A DNA stretch of 64,000 nucleotides from JAJYRX01 sp041655275 (GTDB taxonomy: Bacteria; Pseudomonadota; Gammaproteobacteria; Burkholderiales; Burkholderiaceae_B): NCBI GenBank assembly GCA_041655275.1, contig JBBAFU010000002.1, positions 62,001-126,000 of the forward strand, written 5' to 3'. Positions within the stretch are counted from its first letter, which is position 1. Every line of letters begins with the position of its first letter. The position numbers were made by a program, and so were the translations under genes. The notes beneath the pieces are model-generated. The model ran no database searches. It was not told where the DNA came from and worked only from the letters and a program-made list of their open reading frames with translations. Positions 1-8,415 of this stretch are shown in pieces.

Positions 1-114
1 CCCGCCCGAAGCGTCGATATACCGTTTGCCGGTCTCGTCGATGACTTCTATGCCCTGGCCGCCGACGATGCGGGCAAGGTTTTGACGGGGCTGCCGATGA
101 AAGACGTGGGACAT
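1..114 (-). CDS. Class III (PLP) aminotransferase, N-terminal fragment
   Basis: Only the first 38 codons are present; the gene runs off the left edge. The start codon is ATG at 114 (reverse strand). The fragment reads MSHVFHRQP, then a stretch ending VIDETGKRYIDASGG. The 'G-x-x-V-x-D-x-x-G-K-x-Y-I-D' pattern is typical of the start of class III aminotransferases (omega-transaminase / aspartate aminotransferase family), just before the small-domain glycine loop. It is divergent from the C45-like gene. The substrate cannot be told from this fragment. Confidence 0.7.
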   Translation of the reverse strand, partial: MSHVFHRQPRQNLARIVGGQGIEVIDETGKRYIDASGG

Positions 115-153
115 GGCGCTACCTGCTGGTGGGGGGAAGGGGATGTGCTTCCC

Positions 154-165
154 TAGTTTAAACTA
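154..165. promoter_or_regulatory. 12-bp perfect palindrome between divergent genes (candidate operator)
   Basis: TAGTTTAAACTA is its own reverse complement. It lies in the 111-bp gap between the divergent aminotransferase and C45-like genes. A second inverted repeat sits just to its left: GGGAAG at 134-139 and CTTCCC at 148-153. An AT-only core in a GC-rich gap suits a repressor site controlling both genes, but no regulator gene is adjacent within the window. Confidence 0.3.
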
Positions 166-225
166 CCCCGGATCGGACCGGATAGAAACCGCGCCGGTCA
201 TCCCTGTGCTGAAACAAGGCTTTCT

Positions 226-1245
226 ATGCTGACGTTTACCGAAATCGCCGGAACCCCTTTCCAGGTTGGTCTGGCCCTGGGCCGGCAGACGGCGCAGGCA
301 ATGCACGACCTGGGCGAAACGGCGCAGTGGCATGCCCTCATGCAATGGCGATCCAGCGAACAGTCCTGCGCCATGCAGGCCCTGGTGCAGGAGCGCCATC
401 CCTATATCTGGGACGAGCTGCAAGGCCTGGCGCGCGGCCTTGAACTGCCGGCCGAAGACGTCTTTCTGTGGAATTGCCGGGGCGATCTGCTCGAGACCGG
501 CCACGAAGGGGGCACCACCATCCTGCAGCCCGGGCCGGACGGCCCGCGCATCAGCCATAACGTGGATGGCCCCGCGGCCTTTGATGGCCATTGCGGTCTG
601 GCCGAGCTACGCTACGAGCCGGGCCCGAGCTGCGCCGCCTTCATCGCGCCGGGTACGCTGCCGGGCAATGCCTTTGCCGTCACGGACAGCGGTCTCGTCA
701 TGGTGGCCACCACGATCCATACACCCGTACAGGCACGCCAATCCGTTGCCGGCCTGCCGCGCCTGGTACTCACGCGCGCCCTGCTGTCCTGTAACGAAAT
801 CGGGCAGGCCATTGCCCTGCTGCAGACCGGGCCACGGGCCGGCGGCGCCCATATCGGCCTCGCGCACCGGGGCGCAGCCACCCTGCTCAGTGTGGAATTC
901 ACCCACGATCAGGTCTCGATACAGGCGCTGGACAATGCCTGCCTGCACGCCGACCATCTGGTGCACGAAGCGCTGCAGGCGCTGCCGCAACACATTTCAG
1001 ACAGCTCGCGCTACCGCCAGATCGAAGGCACGGCCCTGCTCACGCGCCCGGATGCCGATGACGCCCTGGCCATTCTTGCCAACCGCGACAATCCCGACTT
1101 TCCCCTGTATCGCAGCGCGGCCGAGGACAGCCTTACGCTGGCCACCGCCGATATCCGCGTGAGTACCGATGCCGTCACCTGGGATGTCCACCGGCGCCCG
1201 CACGACCCGCCCTGCTTTCGCATGCGCGATCATCGGCACTTGTAG
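226..1245 (+). CDS. Peptidase C45 / acyl-CoA:6-aminopenicillanate acyltransferase-like protein lacking the usual nucleophile
   Basis: 339 residues of the C45 (Ntn-hydrolase fold) type. The N-terminal helical part ends in the conserved VFLWNCRGDLLE segment (residues 79-90). It is followed by GGTT (95-98) and HNVD (111-114), which match the family's GCTT...QNWD region. In that family the Cys after Gly becomes the N-terminal nucleophile after self-cleavage. Here the codon at 511-513 is GGC, giving Gly96. C84 is nearby but not at the aligned place. Unless another residue substitutes, the protein may not self-process or hydrolyse amides in the usual way. It is divergent from a class III aminotransferase and convergent with the crotonase gene (7-bp gap). 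Substrate unknown. Confidence 0.75.
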   Translation: MLTFTEIAGTPFQVGLALGRQTAQAMHDLGETAQWHALMQWRSSEQSCAMQALVQERHPYIWDELQGLARGLELPAEDVFLWNCRGDLLETGHEGGTTILQPGPDGPRISHNVDGPAAFDGHCGLAELRYEPGPSCAAFIAPGTLPGNAFAVTDSGLVMVATTIHTPVQARQSVAGLPRLVLTRALLSCNEIGQAIALLQTGPRAGGAHIGLAHRGAATLLSVEFTHDQVSIQALDNACLHADHLVHEALQALPQHISDSSRYRQIEGTALLTRPDADDALAILANRDNPDFPLYRSAAEDSLTLATADIRVSTDAVTWDVHRRPHDPPCFRMRDHRHL

Positions 1246-1252
1246 AACGGGA

Positions 1253-2038
1253 CTAGCGCCCCGTCCAGCGGGGTGCGCGCTTCTCGATGAAAGCATCGAT
1301 GCCTTCGCAGGCGTCCCGGGCCATCATGTTGCCCGCCATCACATCGCTTGCGTAGGCATAGGCGTCCTGCAGGCCCAGACCAGCCTGACGCTGGTACATC
1401 GCCTTGCCCGTGCGTATGGCAACCGGGCTCTTGGCCATGATGGCCTGCACCAGCGCATCCAGCGCCGCGTCAAGCGCATCGTCAGGTACGGCCCGGTTTA
1501 CCAGGCCGTTGTCGGCCGCTTCCTGCGCGCTGATGAAGTGGCCGGTGATCAGCATCTCGAAAGCCTTCTTGATGGGCATGGCGCGCGTGAGGGCAACGGC
1601 CGGCGTCGAGCAGAACAGGCCGACGTTGATGCCCGAGACGGCAAAACGGGCGCTTTCCGCCGCCACGGCCAGATCGCAGCTGGCAACCAGCTGGCAGCCG
1701 GCAGCCGTGGCCATGCCGTGCACTCGCGCAATCACCGGCACGGGATGGTTCACAATCGCCTGCATGAGCCGCCCGCACTGGCTGAACAGATCCTGATAGT
1801 AGCCGCGCTCGGGCTGGGCGCGCATCTGCTTGAGGTCATGTCCGGCACAGAATGCCTTGCCTGCCCCGCGCAACACCACACAATGGATGTCCTCGTCCTT
1901 CGCGAGCCCGGCAAAGGCGTGCTCCAGGGCATCGAGCAGGTCTTCGGACAAGGCGTTGTATTGCCCCGGCCGGTTCAGGGTAAGGGTGGCAAGGCCGTTG
2001 CTGCGCTCAATGAGCAGCGGTGCTTCGGTGGTTGTCAT
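1253..2038 (-). CDS. Enoyl-CoA hydratase/isomerase family protein, ECHDC3-like
   Basis: 261-residue crotonase-fold protein. FCAGHDLKQM (first oxyanion-hole strand) and HGMATAAGCQLVASCDLA (second) are clear, and GLFCSTP follows as in mammalian ECHDC3. Classical hydratases use two Glu residues. Here the first position is Gln (AAGCQ) and the second region (GINVGLFCS) has no Glu, so simple enoyl-CoA hydration is doubtful; the ECHDC3 branch shares this. The gene overlaps the 3' end of lipB by 32 bp on the same strand and is probably translated from the lipB mRNA. CoA-thioester binding is inferred from the fold; the reaction is unknown. Confidence 0.85.
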   Translation of the reverse strand: MTTTEAPLLIERSNGLATLTLNRPGQYNALSEDLLDALEHAFAGLAKDEDIHCVVLRGAGKAFCAGHDLKQMRAQPERGYYQDLFSQCGRLMQAIVNHPVPVIARVHGMATAAGCQLVASCDLAVAAESARFAVSGINVGLFCSTPAVALTRAMPIKKAFEMLITGHFISAQEAADNGLVNRAVPDDALDAALDALVQAIMAKSPVAIRTGKAMYQRQAGLGLQDAYAYASDVMAGNMMARDACEGIDAFIEKRAPRWTGR

Positions 2039-2690
2039 GACCGGGTTTCTCCTTGTGCGCAGGGCGCTGGTGGTGATGGTCCAGAGCTGCGGTCAGACGG
2101 GCGGCCACATGCTCGCCCACCTGTCGCAGATCCCATGATACGCCACAGGATCGCAGATCGGTTGTGGCCATGCCGGCATAGCCGCAGGGGTTGATACCGT
2201 CGAAAGGGGCCAGATCCATGTCCACATTGAGCGACAGGCCATGGTACGCACAGGCGCCGCGCACGCGCAGACCCAGGGCGGCAATCTTCGCCAGAGCGCC
2301 GTGCTGCTCGACATAGACACCGGGCGCACCCGGCAGGCGACGGGCGGCAAGCCCCATATCATCCAGAGACGAAATCACCACATCCTCGAGCAGGGCGACA
2401 TAGTTCTTGACGTACAGCCCGCGACGGCGCAGATCCACCAGCGCATAGGCCATGAGCTGGCCGGGCCCGTGATAGGTGACCTGGCCCCCGCGATCGCAAT
2501 GCACAACCGGAATACCTGCCACATCGAGCAGGTGATCCCGGCGCCCGGCCTGGCCCAGGGTGTAGACCGGCGCATGCTCGAGCAGCCAGAGCTCGTCGGG
2601 CGTGTCGGGCGTGCGCCCGGCCGTGAACTCGCGCATGGCCTGCCATATGGGCTCATAGGCCGCCGGACCGGGTAACCAGCGTGTGCGCAC
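2007..2690 (-). CDS. lipB: Octanoyl-[acyl carrier protein]:protein N-octanoyltransferase LipB
   Basis: Cytoplasmic enzyme that moves the octanoyl group from ACP to the lipoyl domains of dehydrogenase complexes and GcvH, the first step of lipoate synthesis. 227 residues with RGGQVTYHGPGQL (67-79). The catalytic pair is K135 (in AKIAALGLRV) and C169 (in GINPCGYAGM). The start is GTG at 2690, preceded by AGGAG eight bases upstream. The last 30 or so residues are His/basic-rich and overlap the crotonase gene. It follows ybeD by 9 bp, the common dacC-ybeD-lipB order. lipA is not in the window. Confidence 0.95.
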   Translation of the reverse strand: MRTRWLPGPAAYEPIWQAMREFTAGRTPDTPDELWLLEHAPVYTLGQAGRRDHLLDVAGIPVVHCDRGGQVTYHGPGQLMAYALVDLRRRGLYVKNYVALLEDVVISSLDDMGLAARRLPGAPGVYVEQHGALAKIAALGLRVRGACAYHGLSLNVDMDLAPFDGINPCGYAGMATTDLRSCGVSWDLRQVGEHVAARLTAALDHHHQRPAHKEKPGHDNHRSTAAH

Positions 2691-2699
2691 CGGATACTC

Positions 2700-2981
2700 C
2701 TACAGGACCACCGACACCAGCGGATGGCCATGCAGGGCGCGGTACAGCCCGTCGAGCTGCTCACGCGAAGTGGCGGTCACACGGAAGGTGAGGCCCAGAT
2801 AATTGCCCCGGCGGCTGGGGCGGATCTCGACCGTGGACGCATCGAAGTCCGGATCGAAGCGACGTACAACCTCGGTAAGCACCTGGGCCAGATCCGGCCG
2901 CGCCGCGCCCATGACCTTGATGGGAAACTCGCTGGGATACTCAATCAGCGAATCCGTGCTGCTGTTAACGTCGGCGGACAT
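2700..2981 (-). CDS. YbeD/DUF493 family protein
   Basis: 93-residue small alpha/beta protein of the UPF0250/YbeD family, recognisable from YPSEFPIKVMG near the start, the central SRRGNYLGLTFRVTATS strand, and the ending with LDGLYRALHGHP. The fold resembles ACT-type regulatory domains. It lies between the transaminase and lipB genes in one operon, as in many proteobacteria. The molecular role is not established. Confidence 0.88.
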   Translation of the reverse strand: MSADVNSSTDSLIEYPSEFPIKVMGAARPDLAQVLTEVVRRFDPDFDASTVEIRPSRRGNYLGLTFRVTATSREQLDGLYRALHGHPLVSVVL

Positions 2982-2984
2982 GAT

Positions 2985-3857
2985 TCAGGCCTGTTCCAGG
3001 CGCTGGATGGCCTGATCGTACGCCGCACGCAGCTGACGATAGACCGGACCCGGCACGCCCTGACCCACGGGGCGACCCTCATATTCCACAATGGGCAGGA
3101 TCTCGCGCGTGGCCGAGGTCAGCATGAGCTCATCCGCCGTGGCCACGTCGGACTCCGGAATGGGCCGGGCCTCGAAGGCAATACCCGTCTGCGCCGCCAG
3201 CTCCTCGAGCAGGCCATAGCGTATGCCTTCCAGGATGAGGTTGCTGCGCGGCGGCGCCAGCAGCACGCCGTCGCGCACCACCCAGATATTGCACGACGCG
3301 CCTTCCGTGAGCATGCCATCGCGAAACTGCAGGACTTCATCCACGCCGGCATCGACCGCAGCCTGGCGCGCCAGCACATTGCCGAGCAGCGACACGGACT
3401 TGATCTCGCAGTGCAGCCAGCGCATATCGGGAATCCCGACAACGCGCAGGCCCCGGTCGCGTGCCTGTGCGCCCGGGCGCTCGAAAGGCGACACCATGCA
3501 GAATACCGTGGGACGTATGCCCTGGGGAAACGCATGATCACGCTTGGCCACGCCCCGCGTGACCTGGATATAGACCATGCAGTCGCCCAGACCCGATCGC
3601 TGGATGAGGTCGACCACCAGCTGCTGCCAGTCTTCGCGCGTCATGTCCACCTGGATGCGGATGGACGCCAGGCTGCGCTCCAGACGCGCCAGATGCGCAT
3701 CCATGCGAAACGGCCGCCCCTTGTAGGCGGGGACGACATCGTAGACACCGTCGCCGAAAATGAAACCGCGATCCAGCACGGAAACCCGGGCATCGCCCAG
3801 GCGCCGGTATTCACCGTTCAGGTAAACGATGCTGTCATTGTCGACATCAGCAATCAT
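2985..3857 (-). CDS. dat: D-amino-acid transaminase (class IV aminotransferase)
   Basis: 290-residue PLP enzyme of fold type IV, expected to interconvert D-alanine and D-glutamate with their 2-oxo acids. The Schiff-base lysine is K153 in CEIKSVSLLGN, the RGF-IFGDGVYDVV stretch forms the active-site loop, and TEGASCN precedes the phosphate-binding region. An in-frame TTG exists 24 bases upstream. ATG at 3857 is preferred because AGGGAG lies about ten bases before it and the product starts MIADVDN. It follows dacC in the same direction. Branched-chain or 4-amino-4-deoxychorismate activity is the alternative within the fold, but the operon favours D-amino acids. Confidence 0.85.
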   Translation of the reverse strand: MIADVDNDSIVYLNGEYRRLGDARVSVLDRGFIFGDGVYDVVPAYKGRPFRMDAHLARLERSLASIRIQVDMTREDWQQLVVDLIQRSGLGDCMVYIQVTRGVAKRDHAFPQGIRPTVFCMVSPFERPGAQARDRGLRVVGIPDMRWLHCEIKSVSLLGNVLARQAAVDAGVDEVLQFRDGMLTEGASCNIWVVRDGVLLAPPRSNLILEGIRYGLLEELAAQTGIAFEARPIPESDVATADELMLTSATREILPIVEYEGRPVGQGVPGPVYRQLRAAYDQAIQRLEQA

Positions 3858-3890
3858 CCTGGGCACACTCCCTGAAATCAATCGAACCCG

Positions 3891-5147
3891 TCATTCAAAC
3901 AGCAGCCTGACCTTGTCGACCAGGCGGCCCAGCAGGCCCGCTTCGGCCACGTCATCCATGACAAACAGCGGCTCTTCGCGCAGCAGCTTGCCATCGAGCA
4001 GCAGCGACACCGTACCCACGCGTGAACCGCGCGTCAGGGGCGCCACCAGCGGCTGGCTGTAATTGGCCAGCGGCTGGACTTCGGGACCCTTGCCGCGTGG
4101 CACGGTGACCCAGGTGGGACGCAGCGCGCCCAGGCCAACCGTATCGGCCGTCCCTTCCCAGACGCGCGCCATGACTGCCGGACGGCTTTCGTCATAGAGC
4201 TTGAGCGTATCGAAATTCTGGAAGCTCCAGTTGAGCAGCTTGAGGCTTTGCTCGGTACGGGCGGCATCGCTGCTGGCGCCCACAATCACGGAAATCACCC
4301 GTCGCCCGTCACGCAGCGCAGTCGTCACCAGACAATAGCCGGCGGATTTGGTGTGTCCCGTCTTGAGGCCGTCCACCGTCGCATCCGTCCACAGCAGGCG
4401 ATTGCGATTGTTCTGTTTGATGTTGTTGTAGGTGTATTCCTTCTGGCTGTAATAGTGCAGATACTGGGGAAAGTCCTGGATCAGATTGCGCGACAGCGTG
4501 GCCAGGTCCCGCGCCGTAGTCAGGTGCGCATCCCCCGGCAGGCCGCTGGAGTTCTCGAAGTAGGTATCGTGCAGGCCCTGACGCTCGGCCTCTTCGTTCA
4601 TGAGCACCGTAAAGGCCGCCTCGCTGCCCGCCAGGGCTTCGGCCAGCGCCACGGTGGCATCATTGCCGGATTGCACGATCATGCCCTTGAGCAATTCATC
4701 CACCGTGACCTGCGTATTGGGCTTGATGAACATGCGCGAGCCTTCGGTGCGCCAGGCCTGCTCGGACACATTGACCGCCTGATCGAGGCGCAGGCGATTG
4801 CTCTCGAGCGCATCGAACACCAGATAGGCCGACATGAGCTTGGTGAGCGAGGCCGGCTCTATCTTCTCATCGGGATTCTGCGCGGCAATTACCTGTCCGC
4901 TGCTGACATCGAGTGTCAGCCAGGCCTTCACCGGCAGCGCCGGCGCCGGCACCGTGGACAGCGCGCCCACCGGGGTCATCGCCGCCGGCGGGGACGGGGG
5001 CGGCGACTGGGCCGGCACGGCCAGGGGCAGCGCCAGTCCAAGAGCAAAGAGGACGCGGGAAAGTTTTCGGGCGGAGGCGTACAGAAAGGACATGGGCAAG
5101 AGGGGCACAGGCCGGGGCAAACCGACCTTCGGAACATGAGCCGTCAT
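3891..5147 (-). CDS. dacC: D-alanyl-D-alanine carboxypeptidase (PBP5/6 type)
   Basis: Periplasmic, membrane-anchored serine carboxypeptidase that trims the terminal D-Ala of peptidoglycan pentapeptides. The three penicillin-binding motifs are intact: S100-L-T-K103, S160-G-N162 and K262-T-G264. A PBP5 C-terminal beta domain follows, then the amphipathic anchor-like end VDKVRLLFE. The start at 5147 shares a TAATG with the upstream hydrolase stop, suggesting coupled translation. A start at 5093 (MSFLYASARK) would give a more classical signal peptide (LFALGLALPLAVPAQ) but has no ribosome-binding site. A Pro-rich linker follows the signal region. Confidence 0.92.
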   Translation of the reverse strand: MTAHVPKVGLPRPVPLLPMSFLYASARKLSRVLFALGLALPLAVPAQSPPPSPPAAMTPVGALSTVPAPALPVKAWLTLDVSSGQVIAAQNPDEKIEPASLTKLMSAYLVFDALESNRLRLDQAVNVSEQAWRTEGSRMFIKPNTQVTVDELLKGMIVQSGNDATVALAEALAGSEAAFTVLMNEEAERQGLHDTYFENSSGLPGDAHLTTARDLATLSRNLIQDFPQYLHYYSQKEYTYNNIKQNNRNRLLWTDATVDGLKTGHTKSAGYCLVTTALRDGRRVISVIVGASSDAARTEQSLKLLNWSFQNFDTLKLYDESRPAVMARVWEGTADTVGLGALRPTWVTVPRGKGPEVQPLANYSQPLVAPLTRGSRVGTVSLLLDGKLLREEPLFVMDDVAEAGLLGRLVDKVRLLFE

Positions 5148-5809
5148 TATAGAGAAGAACCCGCCGCGAGACAGGACTTGAGCCGCAGCGCCACAAGGCC
5201 GCGCAAGGCAATCAGCTTGCCATGGAAGAAATGCGTGGCATCCGGAATCACCACTACGGGAAAATCATGCTTGCGGGCGTAATCCATGGTTTCCGCCAGG
5301 GGCACCACTTCGTCCTGCTCGCCGTGAATGAGCAGCACATCGTCGGGCAGGCGCACTTCGCGGAACCGGAAACGCTCGACGGCCGGCCCTGCAAGAATCA
5401 CGGCACTCGCCTGCAGCGACTCGCGCTCCGCCAGCGTGGAATACAGCTGGGCGGCCACCGAGGTGCCAAAGGAAAACCCGCCCAGCACCCAGCAGCCCGC
5501 AGCGACCTGCGGCCACGTCCGGCGAAACTGCTCGACCAGCGCCAGCATGTCGGCCGTCTCGCCCACACCGTTGTCGAAATTCCCGGCCGAAGCACCCACG
5601 CCGCGAAAGTTCGGCCTGACCGCCACCAGCCCTTCCTGCACACAGGCACGTGCAATCGTGGTGACCACCTTGTTCTCGCGCGTGCCGCCCTGCTGGGGAT
5701 GCGGGTGCAGCACCAGCGCCCAGCCGCGTACATCGCCTTGCGGCCAGTCTATGATGGCATCAATATCACCTGCCTCACCCTGAAAAACCCTGTGCTGACG
5801 TTGAATCAT
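5147..5809 (-). CDS. Alpha/beta hydrolase
   Basis: 220-residue cytoplasmic alpha/beta hydrolase of the short CocE/YtfQ-like bacterial group. It shows LHPHPQQGGT near the start (the usual oxyanion region of this group), the nucleophile elbow GFSFGTSVA, the acid HGEQDEVVP and the terminal histidine DATHFFHGK, so the Ser-Asp-His triad is complete. It is coupled to dacC through TAATG. Its start lies only 19 bp from the divergent birA start, so the two must share a very short regulatory gap. Substrate unknown; such proteins are usually esterase-like. Confidence 0.85.
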   Translation of the reverse strand: MIQRQHRVFQGEAGDIDAIIDWPQGDVRGWALVLHPHPQQGGTRENKVVTTIARACVQEGLVAVRPNFRGVGASAGNFDNGVGETADMLALVEQFRRTWPQVAAGCWVLGGFSFGTSVAAQLYSTLAERESLQASAVILAGPAVERFRFREVRLPDDVLLIHGEQDEVVPLAETMDYARKHDFPVVVIPDATHFFHGKLIALRGLVALRLKSCLAAGSSL

Positions 5810-5828
5810 CTTTCACCCGGAAAACAGC

Positions 5829-6704
5829 ATGAAAGACTCCAGTATATTCATTCCCGAACCCCTGACCATGCAGGAAGGCCTGAAAGCCCGCCTGCCCGAC
5901 TTTGCCGTCGTGCAATGGGTGGGCTCCACCGGCTCGACGAACGCCGACCTGTACGCCCTGGCACGCCAACCCGATGCAAGCCCCATGCGGCCCTGGCTGC
6001 TGGGCGCCCATCTGCAGACCCATGGCCGCGGGCGCGCAGGGCGCGGCTGGCAGAACCGGCGCGGCGCCAACCTGATGTTCTCCTGTGCCTTCGACATCTT
6101 TCTGCCGGCGGCACAGCTGCCGGTGCTGGCTCCGCTGGCGGGACTCTCGGCAGCGGAAACCCTGGGCCGGCTGCTGTCGCCGGAAAAAGCAGCCGGTATC
6201 GGCGTGAAATGGCCCAACGACATCCTGTGGCGGGGCGCCAAGCTGTCGGGCATACTGGTCGAAGCCACAAGGGCCGGCACGGCGCGGCAAACCGGGGACC
6301 ATCACGTGGCCATCATCGGGCTGGGCCTGAATCTCGAGGATGCACGCAGCATGAGCCAGTCCCTGAACCGGCGCATCGCCGACTGGCGCGAAGTCTGCGC
6401 CGCCGACGCACAGGCCGACAGCGTCACGGCCATCGCCCTGGTCGGCAGCATCGTCCAGGGCTGGCGTCACACGCTCGGCCAGGCGGTTCGCCATGGCCTG
6501 CAGGACCTGCCCGAACGCTGGGCGCTGCGCGATGCGCTGGCGGGCCGGACGGTCGATATCCATGACCAGGGAAAGCTGCTGCAGACCGGCGTGGCCTGCG
6601 GCATCAACCAGCAAGGGCAACTCCTGCTGGGTACCGCCAATGGCGAGCAGACGATCTCCGTGGGGGATGTGTCCGTGCGCCTGAATCCCGGAGAGCCGGG
6701 ATGA
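5829..6704 (+). CDS. birA: Biotin--[acetyl-CoA-carboxylase] ligase
   Basis: 291-residue enzyme that makes biotinyl-AMP and attaches biotin to the BCCP subunit of acetyl-CoA carboxylase. GRGRAGRGW is the nucleotide/biotin loop and KWPNDI the catalytic lysine motif. A C-terminal SH3-like domain follows (GRTVDIHDQ...). There is no N-terminal winged-helix domain, so this is the monofunctional class and not the bio-operon repressor. It overlaps coaX by ATGA. A possible later start is ATG at 5871. Confidence 0.93.
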   Translation: MKDSSIFIPEPLTMQEGLKARLPDFAVVQWVGSTGSTNADLYALARQPDASPMRPWLLGAHLQTHGRGRAGRGWQNRRGANLMFSCAFDIFLPAAQLPVLAPLAGLSAAETLGRLLSPEKAAGIGVKWPNDILWRGAKLSGILVEATRAGTARQTGDHHVAIIGLGLNLEDARSMSQSLNRRIADWREVCAADAQADSVTAIALVGSIVQGWRHTLGQAVRHGLQDLPERWALRDALAGRTVDIHDQGKLLQTGVACGINQQGQLLLGTANGEQTISVGDVSVRLNPGEPG

Positions 6705-7597
6705 TCGCGGCAAGGGCGGTGACGGCGCTGCTCGATATAGGGAATACCCGTATCAAGCTGGGCTGGGTCAGGCCGGACACGGGCGAGCGCGAACCCGCGG
6801 TACTGGCCGTGGATCATGACGAACACCGGGCGCTGCTGCCATGGCTGGCGCACCAGGGCCTGATACCTGTTTCAGTGCTGGGCGTGAACGTGGCGGGCGA
6901 GGCGCTGGCACAAACGCTGGAAGCCGGCTTTCGCAGCGCCGGTGCAGGCGCAGTCAGGTGGTTGCAGGGCGAAGCCCAGGCGGCCGGCGTCACCAACGCC
7001 TACCTGCAACCGGCCCGGCTGGGACCCGATCGCTGGGCCGCGATGCTGGGCCTGGCAGGCCGGCTCGCGCACGATAGACAGATTGCCCTGCTGGCCAGCT
7101 TTGGCACGGCCACCACGCTCGACACCCTCAGCCCGGCCGCCCATGCGCAAAGCACGCCGGCCCTGCCGGGGTGCGAATGGGTGTATGAAGGCGGGCTCAT
7201 TCTGCCCGGGGCCATGCTCATGCGCCAGGCGCTGGCGTCGGGCACGGCCCGCCTGCCTGAAGCACAGGGGCCCGCCCATGCCTTTCCGCGCCATACGCAT
7301 CAGGCGATTGCCAGCGGCGTGGTCGCCGCCCAGGCCGGCGCCGTGCTGCGACAGTGGCTTGCTGCATGGCAGCGCTACGGAAGCGCGCCGGCCGTCTTCT
7401 GTACCGGCGGCGCCTGGCCGCTGGTGGCCGACGAAGTCCGCGCCCTGCTGCGCCAGACGGCGGCGCTGGCCGGTCTGGCCGCGCCCGTCATCCACGAAAT
7501 CACCTCGCCGATACTGGATGGTCTGGCCCGCCTGGCGGGCCCCGATGCCGGCCCCGGCACCGGAACTCAGTCTGCCGGCAGCGGTTCCAGACCGTGA
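6701..7597 (+). CDS. coaX: Type III pantothenate kinase (Baf/CoaX)
   Basis: 298-residue kinase of the ASKHA fold catalysing the first step of CoA synthesis. It has the phosphate-binding DIGNTRIK (from D12), the GPDRWAAMLG pantothenate-site motif, FGTATTLDTL and GGLILPGAMLM. In Bordetella the homologue was first described as the Bvg accessory factor Baf, encoded after birA exactly as here. Its final 31 bp overlap the 3' end of the convergent galU gene. Confidence 0.93.
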   Translation: MIAARAVTALLDIGNTRIKLGWVRPDTGEREPAVLAVDHDEHRALLPWLAHQGLIPVSVLGVNVAGEALAQTLEAGFRSAGAGAVRWLQGEAQAAGVTNAYLQPARLGPDRWAAMLGLAGRLAHDRQIALLASFGTATTLDTLSPAAHAQSTPALPGCEWVYEGGLILPGAMLMRQALASGTARLPEAQGPAHAFPRHTHQAIASGVVAAQAGAVLRQWLAAWQRYGSAPAVFCTGGAWPLVADEVRALLRQTAALAGLAAPVIHEITSPILDGLARLAGPDAGPGTGTQSAGSGSRP

Positions 7598-8415
7598 TAC
7601 TTGCGCCCCATTGCAATCGTTGCCTGGAAGAAGCCGGCCTTGCTGCCGCAGTCATAGCGCCGGCCCTCGTAACGTAACCCGTAGACACTGTGCCGGCGCA
7701 ACAGGGCGGCAATGCCGTCGGTCAGCTGGATTTCCCCGCCCACGCCCGGACCGGTATTGCGCAGACAATCAAAGATGGCCGGCTCCAGCACATAACGTCC
7801 GACCACTCCCAGGCGTGACGGCGCCACCGCCGGTGCCGGCTTTTCAAGGATGTGCTCGACACGCAGGGCGCGCTCGTCCACGGCCGGGCCGGCGACGATG
7901 CCATAGCGATCGGTTTCCTCACGCGCCACCTGCTGCAGGCCCAGGATGCTGCCGTCATACTGATGTGCGGCATCGACCAGCTGGCGCATCACCGGCACTT
8001 CGGCGTCGAGCAGGTCATCGGCCAGCAGCACGGCAAAAGGCTCGTCCCCGACAATGGGCGCGGCGCACAGCACGGCATGGCCCAGCCCCAGGGCGGCGGG
8101 CTGGCGGGTATAGATGCAGCGGACATGCGCCGGGATGATGCCGCGCACCATCTCCAGCAGATCCTGCTTGCCGCGGGCCTCGAGCGCCGCCTCGAGCTCC
8201 GGCATGCGATCGAAATGATCCTCGATGGCGCGCTTGGTGCGACCCGTCACGAAGACCAGATCCGTGATGCCGGCGGCAATCGCCTCCTCGACGGCGTACT
8301 GGATCAGGGGCTTGTCCACCACCGGCAGCATTTCCTTGGGCATGGCCTTGGTGGCCGGCAGAAACCGCGTGCCCAGCCCGGCAACGGGAAAGACGGCCTT
8401 GCGTATGGGCTTCAC
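7567..8415 (-). CDS. galU: UTP--glucose-1-phosphate uridylyltransferase
   Basis: 282 residues. It makes UDP-glucose for LPS core, capsule and periplasmic glucan synthesis. The N-terminus carries the nucleotidyltransferase signature GLGTRFLPATKAMPKEMLP, followed by DKPLIQYAVEEA; LLADDLLD holds the metal-binding Asp and ILEKP the later motif. The start is GTG at 8415, sharing GTGA with the stop of the small membrane protein gene. It is convergent with coaX, with a 31-bp tail overlap, and close to waaA and waaC, consistent with LPS-core supply. Confidence 0.95.
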   Translation of the reverse strand: MKPIRKAVFPVAGLGTRFLPATKAMPKEMLPVVDKPLIQYAVEEAIAAGITDLVFVTGRTKRAIEDHFDRMPELEAALEARGKQDLLEMVRGIIPAHVRCIYTRQPAALGLGHAVLCAAPIVGDEPFAVLLADDLLDAEVPVMRQLVDAAHQYDGSILGLQQVAREETDRYGIVAGPAVDERALRVEHILEKPAPAVAPSRLGVVGRYVLEPAIFDCLRNTGPGVGGEIQLTDGIAALLRRHSVYGLRYEGRRYDCGSKAGFFQATIAMGRKYHGLEPLPAD

